Shown here in pieces: positions 42,740-54,281 of a DNA stretch of 64,000 bases; position 1 is the first letter of the stretch, and every line of letters begins with the position of its first letter. Source of the DNA: Dactylorhiza incarnata (taxonomy: Eukaryota > Streptophyta > Magnoliopsida > Asparagales > Orchidaceae); assembly GCA_033032865.1 (NCBI GenBank), contig JAWHQI010000013.1, positions 5,208,001 to 5,272,000 on the forward strand, in the 5' to 3' direction. The notes below the pieces were generated by a model that did no database searches, was not told the origin of the DNA, and saw only the letters and a program-made list of their open reading frames with translations. The translations under genes and the position numbers were made by a program.

Positions 42740-43951
42740 TTAATTTAACCATGACATGTTTCTCTTTTTCTTTCTGAGAAATGTTGACAAAGCCTCATAT
42801 ACCTTTCTGGATTTCCTCTCCATATATTTGAAATTAGCTGGAATGGCTTTTTCTGGATTCCTCTGGATTCTCTCTTGCCCCTTGAAAAGCTTTTCCAGAT
42901 CAGCTTCTATTTTAGGATATACATCACTGGGCTTTGATCCCATACTAATAACTTTAGCAGTCAGCAGGTTAATTACTTCCAGATCTATGTCCTCTACATC
43001 AGGTTCAGGTACTATGAAAGTTGACTAGGGAAGTCCTGAAACTGGAGCTGTTTTGAAAGTGATCTTCCTTTTCTTTTGATATAGAAGGTCTTCTAAATCT
43101 TGAGTGATTCCAAGACCTTTTGTACCTTGTTGCCCATTCTCTTCCCTGAATTTGGCCTAAGGGTTATTGGCAGTATATTTAGAAAGATCAAACAGAGTAC
43201 TGGGAATCTCGAATGCCTCTTCTAATTGTTCTTTTTCCACAACCTCTTTACCCTTTTTCAGCCTTTCAATGAACAATCTTCTCTTTTCCTCTAGCTCTCT
43301 TTGAGAAGCTTCAAATTTATATTTCTCTTTTCTCTAATTTCGTTTAGAGCACTGTCAAGTTTTGGATCAACATATTCCTTCATTGTATTTTCAGGAATAT
43401 CAACTTTCTCCTAAGTCTTGTAATAAGATTTGTCCTTTTATACATTTTTCTTTGTTCATTTGTATACCTCTCCCAGATGGGTATACTTCTTCCATAACCT
43501 CTTCCTCTTCCATCTATTCCTCTGAAATTTCATCCCTGACCTCTCCCTCTATATGGAGGTCTTCCTCTGAAAGCAGATGCTTGGACAATATGGGTGGATG
43601 CTGGAGTGGGATCAGGAGGGAGCTGAGCTGGTGGTGGAGATGATGGAACATGATCAGGAGCCTGGTCTGTAGGCTTGGAAGATGGGACTATTGTAGATTC
43701 TTTAGAGTAGGTCCAAAACCCCTGTGTCTCAGGGATGGACAGATCAGTTGACTTATGTTGTTGTTGCACACTCTTTAAGTAACCAATGTCATCTGAAAAG
43801 AGGTCACTCTCCCCCCTGTTTTGATGGCTCCCCCTGTATTAAGGGGATGGTTCTTGGAGGAGAGGAAGATGCTGGGAGTGCAAGAAGCTTGGAGGTGATG
43901 GCAGGCTCTCTCCTTTAGACACAAAGGATAAAGGGAGAGATGTAGTGTAAA
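42740..43951 (-). pseudogene. third ORF of element C, C-terminal portion
   Basis: Fragmented frames. 43769-43530 is proline-rich (SSPPPAQLPPDPTPAST) and ends in an RG-rich RGRPPYRGRGQG segment. 42943-42740 is Lys/Glu-rich (IEADLEKLFKGQERIQRN, RKVYEALSTFLRKKKR). By eye it does not resemble the third ORF of D beyond the proline-rich middle. The other part lies at 50188-50604, beyond the inserted element. Function unknown. Confidence 0.55.
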
Positions 43952-45702
43952 TGATGAGTCCAATTTATATAGGGTTTTTTGGACTCATCTGGGCATGTTT
44001 TCTCGCACATGCTCTTTACTTACTCCACATTATTGCTTATATTGTATTGATACTCCGGATTACACGAAGTGCACTCTCTTGGCCCATTTTGGTGTGCAAT
44101 TGCGCGCAATGTTTGTTGGGGGTAAGCACATGGTGCTCCCCAACCCTTTTTCTATATTTGGATGTTGTTGGAGGTGTATTCACTGCTATTTATTGTGCTG
44201 TGAAGGTGGGCAGATCTTTATTTTGCCCAAATTACATTTCTGCATGAATCGCACGATCGTGCATTTTCTTGACGCACGATCGCTCCGACTGTGTGTGCTT
44301 ATCTGCTAGCAAAATGGTGATCTATATTTGCCCGTACATTTTTACGCACGGTCGATTTCGACCGTGTGTGAGTAAAATCACACGATCCCCTCTGTTGGCC
44401 TATTTTCATGCATTCAGAATTTGCCCGTTCCTTTTAACGCATGGTCGGATTCAACCGTGTGTGAGTAAAATGCATGGGCGCTCTGGGTCATCTTCCTGGG
44501 CTTTCTTCTTAATTAATATCACACGGTCCACGCACGGTAATGCGTTCGACCATGCGTGACCAATTTTTGACCAGTTTTCTATTTAAGTAGCAGATTTTGC
44601 CCTATCCTAATCGATCATCTTTCCAGCGCCTGAAGGGTTCTAGTTCCGCCATTTTCGCCGCTCCATCGCCGCCCACCTTAAGGAGGAGCTCCGGCCACCA
44701 TATCCTTGCAAATCTAAAAGTTGGAGCATCCTCTCGGCTGCCTCCATCATCCAAGTGCTTCGCGGAGAGGATTCCACCCTCATCTTCATCGCCAAGCAAA
44801 GAGTTCTTCGCATCGAACGTGGCTGGATTGTAGTTTACCAGAGAAGACGGGTCCATTGGGAGGAAGTGACAGCCCTCCTCTACCCCGAACGATAGTTGGG
44901 ACTGATCTAGGATGCAGATTGACAACCCGACGATTCCTACCATGGATCTACAACAAGCCTCCGGATTCGGTCGTATCTCTTGCCTTTTTCTCTAACTTGT
45001 GTTGATGTATATGAATGTAATCTTCATTATTTGATGATGTGGCACATGTAAACCTTGCTTTGTAGTGTTTATTTCATGTCTATGTGAAATTACTCTTTTG
45101 TTTATATGTGTATTTGAGGTGCGCCACCACATCCAGTCCACCCTCCACTTCATTCTGCTAGCCTACTCTTCCATCCGCCAAGCTAAGTGGTGCTAACGGC
45201 CCGTGTAATCCACCTCGACTCAACCGGTGTGAACCATTCCATCCGCAAGCCTACCCTTCCATCCGTGTAGCAAAGCGGTGCATAGTAGCCCGTGTAATCC
45301 ATCCGCCTAGCCAAGAGGTGCTAACGGCCCTCAAACCTTTCCGCCAGTGCGAACCACTCCAACCGCTTGCCCTCTCTCCCATCTGCCTAGCGAAGTAGTG
45401 CATAGTGGCATGCATAGTTTCCATCCGCCCGATGAAGCAGCGCATAGCGGCCTGCATAGGAGTAGTTTACTTCTTTTCTTTTATTTTCCATAATCCAATC
45501 CAAGCCTTCCACAATCCATCCGACCTAAAGGACTTCAATCTCAAGTCCTTCCTCGATAGAAAACTCCACCTTACTGTGTTCCTTTGAGATTCAATACTTG
45601 GGGATTCATCCCACATTTTATATTACTTGAACGATCAGTACACTCCCGTTTCGTGTCGTAGTCTTGCTACAGCCTATAGCGGTGTGCTAGATTTGCGCAT
45701 CA
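43952..45702 (+). mobile_element. 5' LTR of the non-autonomous element
   Basis: 1751 bp, TGATGAGTCC...GCGCATCA. 44251-44560 carries palindromes on a GCACGATCGTGC / CACGGTCG...CGACCGTG theme upstream of a weak TATA-like CTATTTAAG near 44580. 45120-45450 holds a degenerate repeat of about 55 bp with CCATCCGCCTAGC words. ORFs of about 60-113 codons in both LTRs overlap on opposite strands and are not supported as genes. Confidence 0.9.
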
Positions 45703-45708
45703 AGTTTT

Positions 45709-45726
45709 TGGCTCCGTTGTCGGGGA
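45709..45726 (+). other. primer binding site, Asp-tRNA
   Basis: TGGCTCCGTTGTCGGGGA, two differences from the complement of the plant Asp-tRNA 3' end, six bases after the LTR. Used by Athila/Tat-group elements. Confidence 0.85.
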
Positions 45727-45947
45727 ACACAATCGTGTGAGTTGCTGTAGAGGGAGACAAGAGATAGTAGTTCTTCTAGTGTGTATAGTCGCTTTATTAT
45801 TTTTGTTGCTTTTTAATTATATATTGTTAGTATTCTATTTTTATCCCTTCCTATTTTAGATTTTTAAAGCAAGTTTTGTTATAATTGATTGTGTAGCTTT
45901 TCTGTGCAAAGAACTTTGAATTTTGTTCTATCCGTAATTTTTGCGCT

Positions 45948-46133
45948 ATGGATTCTGTGCCTAAGCTTAGTTGTTATGACACTTTCTGTCATGTTATTGA
46001 CGCCTTAAATATTATAAATGATGAGCTGCGCAGGACTTTGCGATGTTTGATTTGTCATAATGTGGACCATGTCTTGAAGGATTGCCCAACTCTTCTTATG
46101 TCAAAAAGGAAGGAAGACGACGATTGGGGGTGA
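45948..46133 (+). CDS. mini-gag-like ORF with a single CCHC knuckle
   Basis: 61 codons from an ATG. Residues about 34-47 form a perfect CX2CX4HX4C knuckle, CLICHNVDHVLKDC, followed by a basic/acidic tail (SKRKEDDDW). It is the only retroviral-type motif in the internal region. It may be what is left of a gag nucleocapsid, or a retained RNA-binding peptide; one copy cannot decide. Two further short ORFs follow (46141-46410, 46417-46617) with no recognised domain. Confidence 0.5.
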   Translation: MDSVPKLSCYDTFCHVIDALNIINDELRRTLRCLICHNVDHVLKDCPTLLMSKRKEDDDWG

Positions 46134-48424
46134 TTTATCCTTGGAACTTGCTGTGAGTGAAACTGGGATCACTCCCATGATTGTCGATTATTTATGTATT
46201 TCTTCTATTTTATTTCTTAATCATCCTTCTTTTAATGTTGATATTGATATGTTCCCCCTTCCTGCTTCCCCTCCTGCTTTAATTTCTGATATTTCGTATA
46301 TCCCCCTGCAGGAGCATGAATATTTGGACCCATTTTTGGGTAATTTTCAGTGTCAGTCTTGGAAAAGAAAACATATGTCAATGATGAAATCAATCACCTA
46401 TTCCACCTAATCATCATTGCCTGCGTTTTCCTTGAAAGACTGGGTGCATGGTGGTAAACGCTACTTCATCCATGACCGCCGATTGGAGGAGAGGAAGAGG
46501 ATGAAGAAAGATGAAATATGGAGATGGAAGGCTCCTGATCCTCTTGAGAGCTACTTTTGGGTCTTCAGACCCATTTCTTTCATTTTCAATTACTACTTTA
46601 AATCAACTTACAGTTGATCATTTTGGCGTGCGTGTAATAATTATGATTTATTAGTTTTCTCTTTATGATTAGACAATATTATTAAAACTGCATAATACAG
46701 GTATTAAGTCCAGCTTAAGGACGGTAAACAAAAGCGCTACTGAGAGACAACCCAAATCTTTTTGTTTTATTGTGCTAATATGCTAATAGTTTAGCATTCT
46801 TTATTTTTGCTTGAAGTCTTTTTCCTGCAGGTGCGCGACGATTTTCTTGTTTGGCAGACATGGGAGTGGATTCTTAGTACTAACGCCAATCTTCTTGTAT
46901 GCTCACTTCTGAGCATTGGGTAACTTCTCTTCCCCTAGCTTTTATTTTAGTCTTTATTATATATCTTGTATTGGAATATTTAGATTAAGTCTGGGGGAGA
47001 GTTGTTGTATTTGTTACCCACTGCACATGCACATATCATTTGCATACTAGAAGCATATTTTAGTTCAGTTTTATAATTATTGTTTCATATGCACCGCACA
47101 CCACTACACCCACTTTAGCGCGCACTCGCTTATTTGTATGCTCCTATATATTCAATTCTTGGTTGTGATGTAGAAATTGTTGTATTAGCCTAAAAATTGC
47201 AAGATGGAGTGGCATGTTGACTCTTGTAGTGCTCTAATTGAGTACTCGTGTCTTGCCTAGGAATTTGAGTAAAATTAGTTTTTATTTATGCTTCTAATTT
47301 ACAATTAGTAGATTTGCGTAGATTTTACTTTATTTTACTCAAAATGGTGCATGTGGTTGAATCTAGTGGTAGCGTGGTATTGTGTGTAGGCGAGCGCGAG
47401 GTTCGTGTTGCTCGAGTCGGGAGGCAGGATTATCTTTCTCAAGGGCTAAGAACTTGCCCCAAGCGACTCTCGAAGCATGGGTGTGAATGATATGCAAGAT
47501 GGAGCGTAACGTAGGCCATCTATTTGGCAAGCTTGAGCTTTGTTCTACCATTCCTATACGCTAACCGTTGCTAGCCTATTTTGTGCCTACCCGACCTTTT
47601 GGTTCAGCTCCACCATACTTCACCAAGGCCTAAAAACTAATCCCATTATCGCAACCAAAAATTAAGCCAAAAGCATTAATGAAATGTAATTTTCCAATGC
47701 GGTGCGGTCTTGTGAAACTTTTGTGTTGATGTGGATATCTTAAAAAATTCTATATGCTGAGATTATTGCTAATAGATTTGGGGATATATAAATAAAGGGA
47801 AGGAAAAGAAAAAGAAAAGCAAAGAAATATATATATATATATCCCTAGCGTTTTAATTGAAACATCTAGTTCTATCGATTGGAGTAGGCACACCCGGTTT
47901 CAATGTCAAGTCCGGGGGTGTGTTACACGTGTATTATTGAGGCTGCGATGATTTAGAAATTTTTGTGAGCTCTTTTGGGTTGCGATTAGCCATCATGTTT
48001 ATCTTTGCATTCCAAGTCGTAACCTAAGCCTCGTGTTTACCTAAAGTCCTATCGATTCATCTTGTGAGTTCATTAGAGCCGTGGAGAGAGTGTGACAGGG
48101 CGAGCTTATGGCTCTCGACGTTGATGGGATTCAACGGAGTTAATTCTGAGTTCCGGTCTTGGGTAACACTCCTCTTCGCGATTTGCTTACTTTCGTACTA
48201 CGCGTGACCACAAGATTCACCAATATTCCATTTTTGAGTAAAAAAAATTCCTTTTTACGCATTTACAATTTTATAAATTAGCTAGCATATTTAGAAACTT
48301 CTTCTAATGAGCTTCTATGCACACAAGTATGCAACTTTGCATACTACTCCATGTTTGTAATGCTTTGGCTAGATATGTTTTTCCTAGTCCGCTGGATTTG
48401 TTTGCTCGGGACGCGCAAACAGGT
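46134..48424 (+). other. internal region of the non-autonomous element; no enzyme domain
   Basis: No protease, RT, RNase H or integrase motif is seen in any frame. Purine-rich words like that at the 3' LTR recur internally: AAGTCTGGGGGAG near 46986 and AAGTCCGGGGGTGTG near 47909. These could be old tract copies. An AT-dinucleotide run lies near 47826-47842. Confidence 0.6.
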
Positions 48425-48437
48425 AAGTCTGGGGGTG
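48425..48437 (+). other. polypurine tract of the non-autonomous element
   Basis: AAGTCTGGGGGTG directly before the 3' LTR start TGATGAG. Typical of Athila/Tat-type elements. Confidence 0.8.
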
Positions 48438-50187
48438 TGATGAGTCCAATTTATATATGGTTTTTCCGACTCATCTGGGCTTGTTTTTTCGCACATGATC
48501 TTCACTTACTACACATTATTTCTTATATTGCATTGATACTCCGGATTACACAAAGTGCACTCTCTGGGCCCGTTTTGGTGTGCAATTGCGCTCTATGTTT
48601 GTTGGGGGTAGCACATGGTGCTCCCCAACCCTTTTTCTATATTTGGAAGTTGCTAGAGGTGTATTCCCAGCTATTTATGGTGCTGCGAAGGTGGGAAGAT
48701 CTCCATTTTTCCCAAATTACATTTCTGTATGAATCGCACGATCGTGCGTTTTCTTGACACACGATCGCTCCGATCGTGTGTGCTTATCTTCTGGAAAAAT
48801 GGTGATCTGGATTTGCCCGTGCATTTTTACGCACGGTCGGTTTCGACCGTACGTGAGTAAAATTGCACGAGCCCCTCTGTTGGCCTATTTTCATGCATTC
48901 GGAATTTGCCCGTGCGTTTTTACACACGGTCGGATTCAACCGTGCGTGAGTAAAATGCGCGGGCGCTCTAGGTCGTCTTCATGGGCTTTCTTCTTAATTA
49001 ATATCGCACGGTCCACGCACGGTCGTGCATTCGAACGTGTGTTACCAATTTCTGACCATTTTTCTATTTAAGCTACAGCTTTCCCCCTATCCTGATCGAT
49101 CATCTTTCCCACGCCTGAAGGGTTCCAATTCCGCCATATTCGCCACTCTATCGCCGCCCACCTTAAGGAAGAGCTTCGGCCACCATTTCCTTGCAAATCT
49201 AAAGTCGTAGCATCCTCTTGGCCGCCTCCATCATCCAAGTGCTTCATGGAGAGGATTCCCCCCTCATCTTCATCGCCAAGCAAAGAGTTCTTCGCATCGG
49301 ACGTGGCCGGATTGTAGTTTACCGGAGAAGACGGGTCCATTGGGAGGAAGTGACAACCCTCCTCTACCCGGGACGATAGTTGGGACCGAGCTAGGACGTG
49401 GATTGACAAACCGATGATTCCTATCGTGAATCTACAACAAGCCTCTGGATTCGGTCGTATCTCTTGCCTTTTTCTCTAACTTGTGTTGATGTATATGAAT
49501 GTAATCTTCATTATTTGATGATGTGGCACATGTAAACCTTGCTTTGTAGTGTTTATTTCATGTCTATGTGAAATTACTCTTTTGTTTATATGTGTATTTG
49601 AGGTGCGCCACCAAATCCAGTCCACCCTCCACTTCATTCCGCTAGCCTACTCTTGCATCCGCCAAGCTAAGAAGTGCTAACGGCCTGTGTAATCCACCTC
49701 TACTCCGTCGGTGCAAACCATTCCATCCGCAAGCCTACCCTTCCATCCACGTAGCAAAGCAATGCATAGCAGCCCGTGTAATCCATCCGCCTAGCCAAGA
49801 GGTGCTAACAGCCCTCAAACCTTTCCGCCAGTGCGAACCACTCCATCTGCTTTCCCTCTCGCCCATCCGCCTAGAGAAGCAGTGCATAGCGGCCTGCATA
49901 GTTTCCATCCGCCCGGCGAAGCAGTGCATAGAGGTCTGCATAGGAGTAGTTTAGTTCTTTTCTTTTCTTTTCCATAATCCAATCCAAGCCTTCCGCAATC
50001 CATCCGACCTAAAGGACTTCAATCTCAAGTCCTTCCTCGAAAGAAAACTCCACCTTACTGTGTTCCTTTGAGCTTCGATACTTGGGGATTAACTCCCACA
50101 TTTTATATTACTTGAATGATCGGTACACTACCGTTTCATGCTGCAGTCTTGCTACCGCCTATAGCGGTGTGCTAGATTTGCGCATCA
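48438..50187 (+). mobile_element. 3' LTR of the non-autonomous element
   Basis: 1750 bp, partner of 43952-45702 with a moderate number of substitutions. It includes the perfect 14-bp palindrome CGCACGATCGTGCG at 48735-48748 and the CCATCCGCC repeat block at 49610-49930. Confidence 0.9.
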
Positions 50188-50604
50188 GTATACTGAGTCT
50201 TGAGGTGGCTGCCTGCTGATTCACTTCTCCCCCTACTTTATATTGTTGATCAAAGATATAAATACATCGGCAGGCAATACTGACAATCTCATTTCTGTAT
50301 CAAGGGCCTTAATTTCAATCGTGAGGTCTCACAACCTTCTGTGTTGAGCGCACAACTTGCGATAGCAATCCTTTGTGAAGTCAAGATAGAGAGCACTGAA
50401 CTGAGATAGTAAGGTCTCGAGAGCAAGATCAACTGCTTCAATAATGTCTCTTTGATTCGAAGGAGACGCCATTGAAATCATGTGAGTACCTGCAGGGAAA
50501 CAGAAAGAAAGAAGTAGAAGGGAAAATGGAGGAGAGTGAAAGGGAGAGAAGTCGAAAAGCACAATAAGGTTAAATGCCTGAGTTGCTTTGAGTAGATGAA
50601 TCAT
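50188..50604 (-). pseudogene. third ORF of element C, N-terminal portion
   Basis: Minus-strand frame with an ATG near 50474 giving ASPSNQRDIIEAVDLALETL, then a break near 50330. It is cut at 50188 by the non-autonomous element and would continue at 43951. No recognised domain. Confidence 0.5.
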
Positions 50605-50984
50605 AATAACTTCGGGTTATATTCGAAGCAACGTTGAAAGGAAATGAATTCAGCACGCCAAAATATATCGATGTCACTTCTGCGTGCGCTTTGCAAATTC
50701 GACGTAGCGTCAAGAAGAAATCTACGTAGCTCTGAATATAGTCTGCTACCATAATGTCGACGTAAGCGTCGATATATATTCGACCCTATGTCTAGTGTTA
50801 TTCTAAGGATCTATCCCAATCTACTCTCGAAGCTGACGTCGAGTAGAAATCGACGGTGCGTCATTTGTTATTCAACGCAGCTCTGATTTAAATAGTTACA
50901 ATTTTTCTGAAAATTTTTGCTGCTTTTCCCAGCAATATCTTTCTATAAAAAATAAGTTTAACTACATAATATAGTGGGAGTGAC
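50605..50984 (-). other. spacer between RNase H and third ORF of element C, with motif array
   Basis: 50690-50880 holds TCGACGTAGCGTC, TCGACGTAAGCGTCGA and GACGTCGAGTAG-like palindromes, the same motif family as in the C and A LTRs. No gene seen. Confidence 0.65.
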
Positions 50985-52937
50985 CTAGAGGCCTCCATCA
51001 AGCATTCGTAGTGCATTGATGAAGAACTTGAACTTACTTTCATCAAGTGGCTTAGTGAAGATGTCATCCCTTTGAATATCAGTGGAAATGTATTGAAGGT
51101 TGATCTTACCCTTCTCAACATTATCCCTAAGAAAGTGGTGGCTTATCTCTATGTTCTTAGTACTGCTGTGGAGAACAGGATTGGAGGCTATAGAAATAGC
51201 ACTAGAGCTGTCACAAAATATTGTGGAATTGACAAGAGAAAAGTTGTAATCTAACAACTGATTTTGCATCCACAGTATTTGTGAGCAGCAGCTTCCTGCA
51301 GCTATATACTCAGCTTCAGCTATAGAAGTGGAGACTGTGGTTTGTTTCTTCCTAGACCATGAGATCAGTCTAGCACCCAGGAATTGACATATTCCTGAGG
51401 TGCTTTTTCTATCCAGCCTGCATCCAGCATAGTCTGCATCTGAATAGTCAACTAATTCAAAACCAGATTCAGCTGGATACCACAAGCCAAGTTCAGGTGT
51501 ACCCTTTAAATATCTGAGTATCCTTTTTATAGAACTCATGTGGTAGTCCTTGGGGTCAACCTGAAACCTAGCACATATATAGGTAGCAAACATTATATCT
51601 GGTCTGCTAGCTTTCAGGTAGAGAAGAAAGCCAATGGCTGCTCTGTAATTCTTCTGATCAAAAGACTTACCCTTTTCATTTCTATCTAGAATAACATTAG
51701 TAGCCATGGGGGTTTTCGTGACAGAGGCATTTTCCATCCCAAACCTCTTGATGAGATCTCTGGTATACTTGGATTGTGATAAGAAAATGCCATCTGCAAT
51801 CTGCCTTACTTGGAGGCCTAATAAATAGGATAGTTTTCCCATGCTACTCATTTCAAATCTTGATTGCATTAGGTATGCAAACCTTTTGCATAGGGATTGA
51901 TCTGTTGACCCAAATATAATGTCTTCTACATATATTTGTACTAGTAAAAGTTATTCTTATGTGCTCTTGTGAAGAGTGTTTTATCCACTTTGCCTCTTTC
52001 AAAGGAATGTTCCAGAAGGAAAGTGGATAAGGACTCATACCAAGCTCTTGGAGCTTGCTTGAGGCCATGCAGTGCTTTATCTAACCTATATACAGATGAG
52101 GGAAAAGATGGATTGACAAAACCTGGGGGTTGCTCCACTTACACTTCTTCCTGAAGAGTTCCATTTAGGAATGAACTCTTCACATCCATCTGATAGACTT
52201 TAATCTTCATGTGAGAAGCATATGCAAGGAACATTCTGATGGCCTCCAGCCATGCTACTGGAGCAAATGTCTAGTTGAAGGCAATCCCCTCCTCTGGCCT
52301 GTATCCTTGGGCCACAAGTCTGGCCTTATTCCTGATTATGACTCCTGTTGAGTCCATTTTGTTTTTGAATACCCATTTGGTGCCAATAATTGAGTAATTC
52401 TTTGGTCTCTCAACCAATGTCCAAACCTTGTTCCACTCAAAATGTGATAGCTCTTCTTGCATTATAGATGTCCAGTGAGGATCACTGTCTACTTCTTCAA
52501 ACTTCTTAGGTTTATATTGAGAGAGGAAACATTTGCAACATTGTTTCATTTATGAGCTGATTCCTTGTCTTGACTCCAACAGTCAAATATCCTATGACTT
52601 GTGTTGAAGGATGATCCTTTATAGTCATCCTAGTTCTTGTTGAGTTACTTAGGAGATTCTCTTCTTCCTGAAGAACCACTTGCTCAGTGACAGTGGGAGC
52701 ACCATCTTCATTCACTGGAATGATCTCAGTGGCTGGTAATTCAGGTGTTGTAAGTTCCTCTTCATCTGTTGCAGAGTCTTCATCTGAATCAGCGTCAATT
52801 TTCTGTTTTCCTTTGTCTTGACACACTGATGGATGATCCATGATGGCGAGCCTTTTGTTGAAACCAGCAACTGGTTTCTTGAGTTCGGACCCACTGGGGG
52901 TGTAGCCGATGCTTATTTCTCCTTCACTAGACTCTCT
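50985..52937 (-). pseudogene. pol: pol, RT and RNase H (element C)
   Basis: 52549-52271 is the RT N-part (WTLVERPKNYSIIGTKWVFK, ARLVAQGYRPEEGIAF). 52138-51941 is the middle ([17 protein letters not shown]). The catalytic YVDD region (about 51915-51945) is frame-broken. 51869-50985 (294 codons) is the thumb, connection and RNase H (YSDADYAGCRLDRKST, SCCSQILWMQNQLLD, CDSSSAISIASNPVLH, THE-TKPLDESKFK-like end). 52997-52512 extends into the acidic linker, but its first 20 codons come from the solo LTR. Confidence 0.85.
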
Positions 52938-53536
52938 TGACGGTGGATGCTGGAAACGGAATAGACCCAAGGCTGAAGCGAGGAGGTCCCTCCACACACC
53001 CGGAAGACCTTAGAGAGCTTCCCCTCCCAAACCAAAGCTCAACCGGGCACCCTGGAGGGCACTGGCTGCCAACCAAAACTAGCCTAGAGGAGAGGATTCT
53101 CTCAAAATCGGATCTCCTCCAAAGTGCCCTTAAGGGTCTATTTATAGTTTTTCTTAGGCTGGTCTGCAAATAGCATGAATCCGCCTTTTAATTTTACTAA
53201 ACGCACCCCAAATTGGTCTACGAATAGCCTAACTCCGCTGTTCTGAAGGGCTATATGCAGACCACAAGGGGTATTATGGTCATTTCCTCCTCACTGCCTT
53301 CTCGGCGAGTGGTCCGTGAGGGAACCACTCGCCGAGTTCCCGCTTGACTGGGCGAATGCTCAAGCCCCTGAGCGAATGGTCCGTGGAGGCACCACTCGTC
53401 AGGCTCCCTCTCGCCTGCAGCCTACCCCCACTAATCTGGAGATCCTTTTTCCTGTCTCGGTACGGGCGAATGGTCTGGCTGACCCCTGTCCCATCAACTG
53501 ACTCGAGGGACCCACTCGCCAAATACGGGTTGTACA
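52938..53536 (-). mobile_element. solo LTR of the Tat/Grande-like family, within element C pol
   Basis: 599 bp; read on the minus strand it runs TGTACAACCCG...CCACCGTCA, with a TATA box (CTATAAATAG, about 53142-53151). The outer 353 bp (53184-53536) are repeated at 54816-55168 with one difference that I could find. It carries ACTCGCC and GCGAATG words also common across 55169-59540. Flanks (TCTCT / CCTTT) do not form a clean target duplication, so either the site has decayed or the copy arose by rearrangement. Confidence 0.7.
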
Positions 53537-54281
53537 CCTTTCAACTTGCTCTGGTAGTTGGTCTTCTTCCTGCAGACAAGTGTTGGTGGAAGCTTCCTTC
53601 CCCTTATAAAACATGTTGGCTTCATCAAAAACCACATGCACAGACTCCTTAATCTTGAGAGAGCTTTTATTATAGCACCTATAGGCCTAGCTTGATGAGG
53701 AATATCCCAAAAATATTCCATCATCAGCCTTTTGTCAAATTTGGCAAGATGACTTTTCCCATTATTGAGGATAAAGCAAGTACAACCAAATATCCTAAAA
53801 TATGTGACTATATGTGCTTTTCCCTTCAGTAACTCATAAGGAGTCTTCAACTTTATCTTATGGATGAGACTTCTATTCAGAACATAGTTGGCATTATTTA
53901 TTGTCTCAACCCAAAAGGACTTTGGCAAGTTGGATTCAGCCAATAATGTCCTTCCTGATTCAATTAGTTTTATTTTTCCTTTCAGCCACCCCATTTTGTT
54001 GGGGGGTCTAGGAGCTGAAAAGCTTTTTCTTATCCCTTCATCCTTACAGAATCTACACATTAACTGATTTTCAAACTCAGTACCATGATCACTTCTGATC
54101 ACAGCAACCTGAGTGTTGAATTTAGATTGAATCTGTCTAATGAATCTTGAGAGGATCTTGAGGAGTCTGACTTAGCTTTTAGAAAGAACACCCAGCTGAA
54201 TCTAGAAAAGTCATCTACAATGACTAGAGTATAGGATTTACCTGCTAAGCACTGAGTGGAGATAGGACCAAATAGGTTCAT
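53537..54281 (-). pseudogene. pol: pol, integrase (element C)
   Basis: 54281-54099 holds the first catalytic region (MNLFGPIST, VIVDDFSRFSWVFF). The first Asp is replaced by Asn in the visible text (MNLF for M/LDLF). 54102-53494 continues with RSDHGTEFENQ (second Asp), a degraded Glu region, FWVETINNANYVLNR and TPYELLKGKAHIVTYF. Frames overlap by four bases, so one shift separates them. Confidence 0.82.

Larger units (their letters stand above)
43952..50187 (+). mobile_element. non-autonomous Ty3-gypsy-type LTR element, Asp-tRNA primed
   Basis: 6236 bp, plus strand: LTRs 43952-45702 and 48438-50187, primer site, 2.7 kb internal region without protease, RT or integrase, and a purine tract. 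Flanks are GTAAA (43947-43951) and GTATA (50188-50192), a 5-bp duplication with one change. The Asp-tRNA primer site is characteristic of the Athila/Tat branch of gypsy elements. It depends on an autonomous partner for all enzymes. It interrupts the third ORF of element C. Confidence 0.9.

Noticed and set aside
44597..45587. ORFs of 60-113 codons within the LTRs of the non-autonomous element (also 48317-50003)
   Set aside because: Overlapping on opposite strands in U3/R sequence and not consistently open between the two LTR copies.
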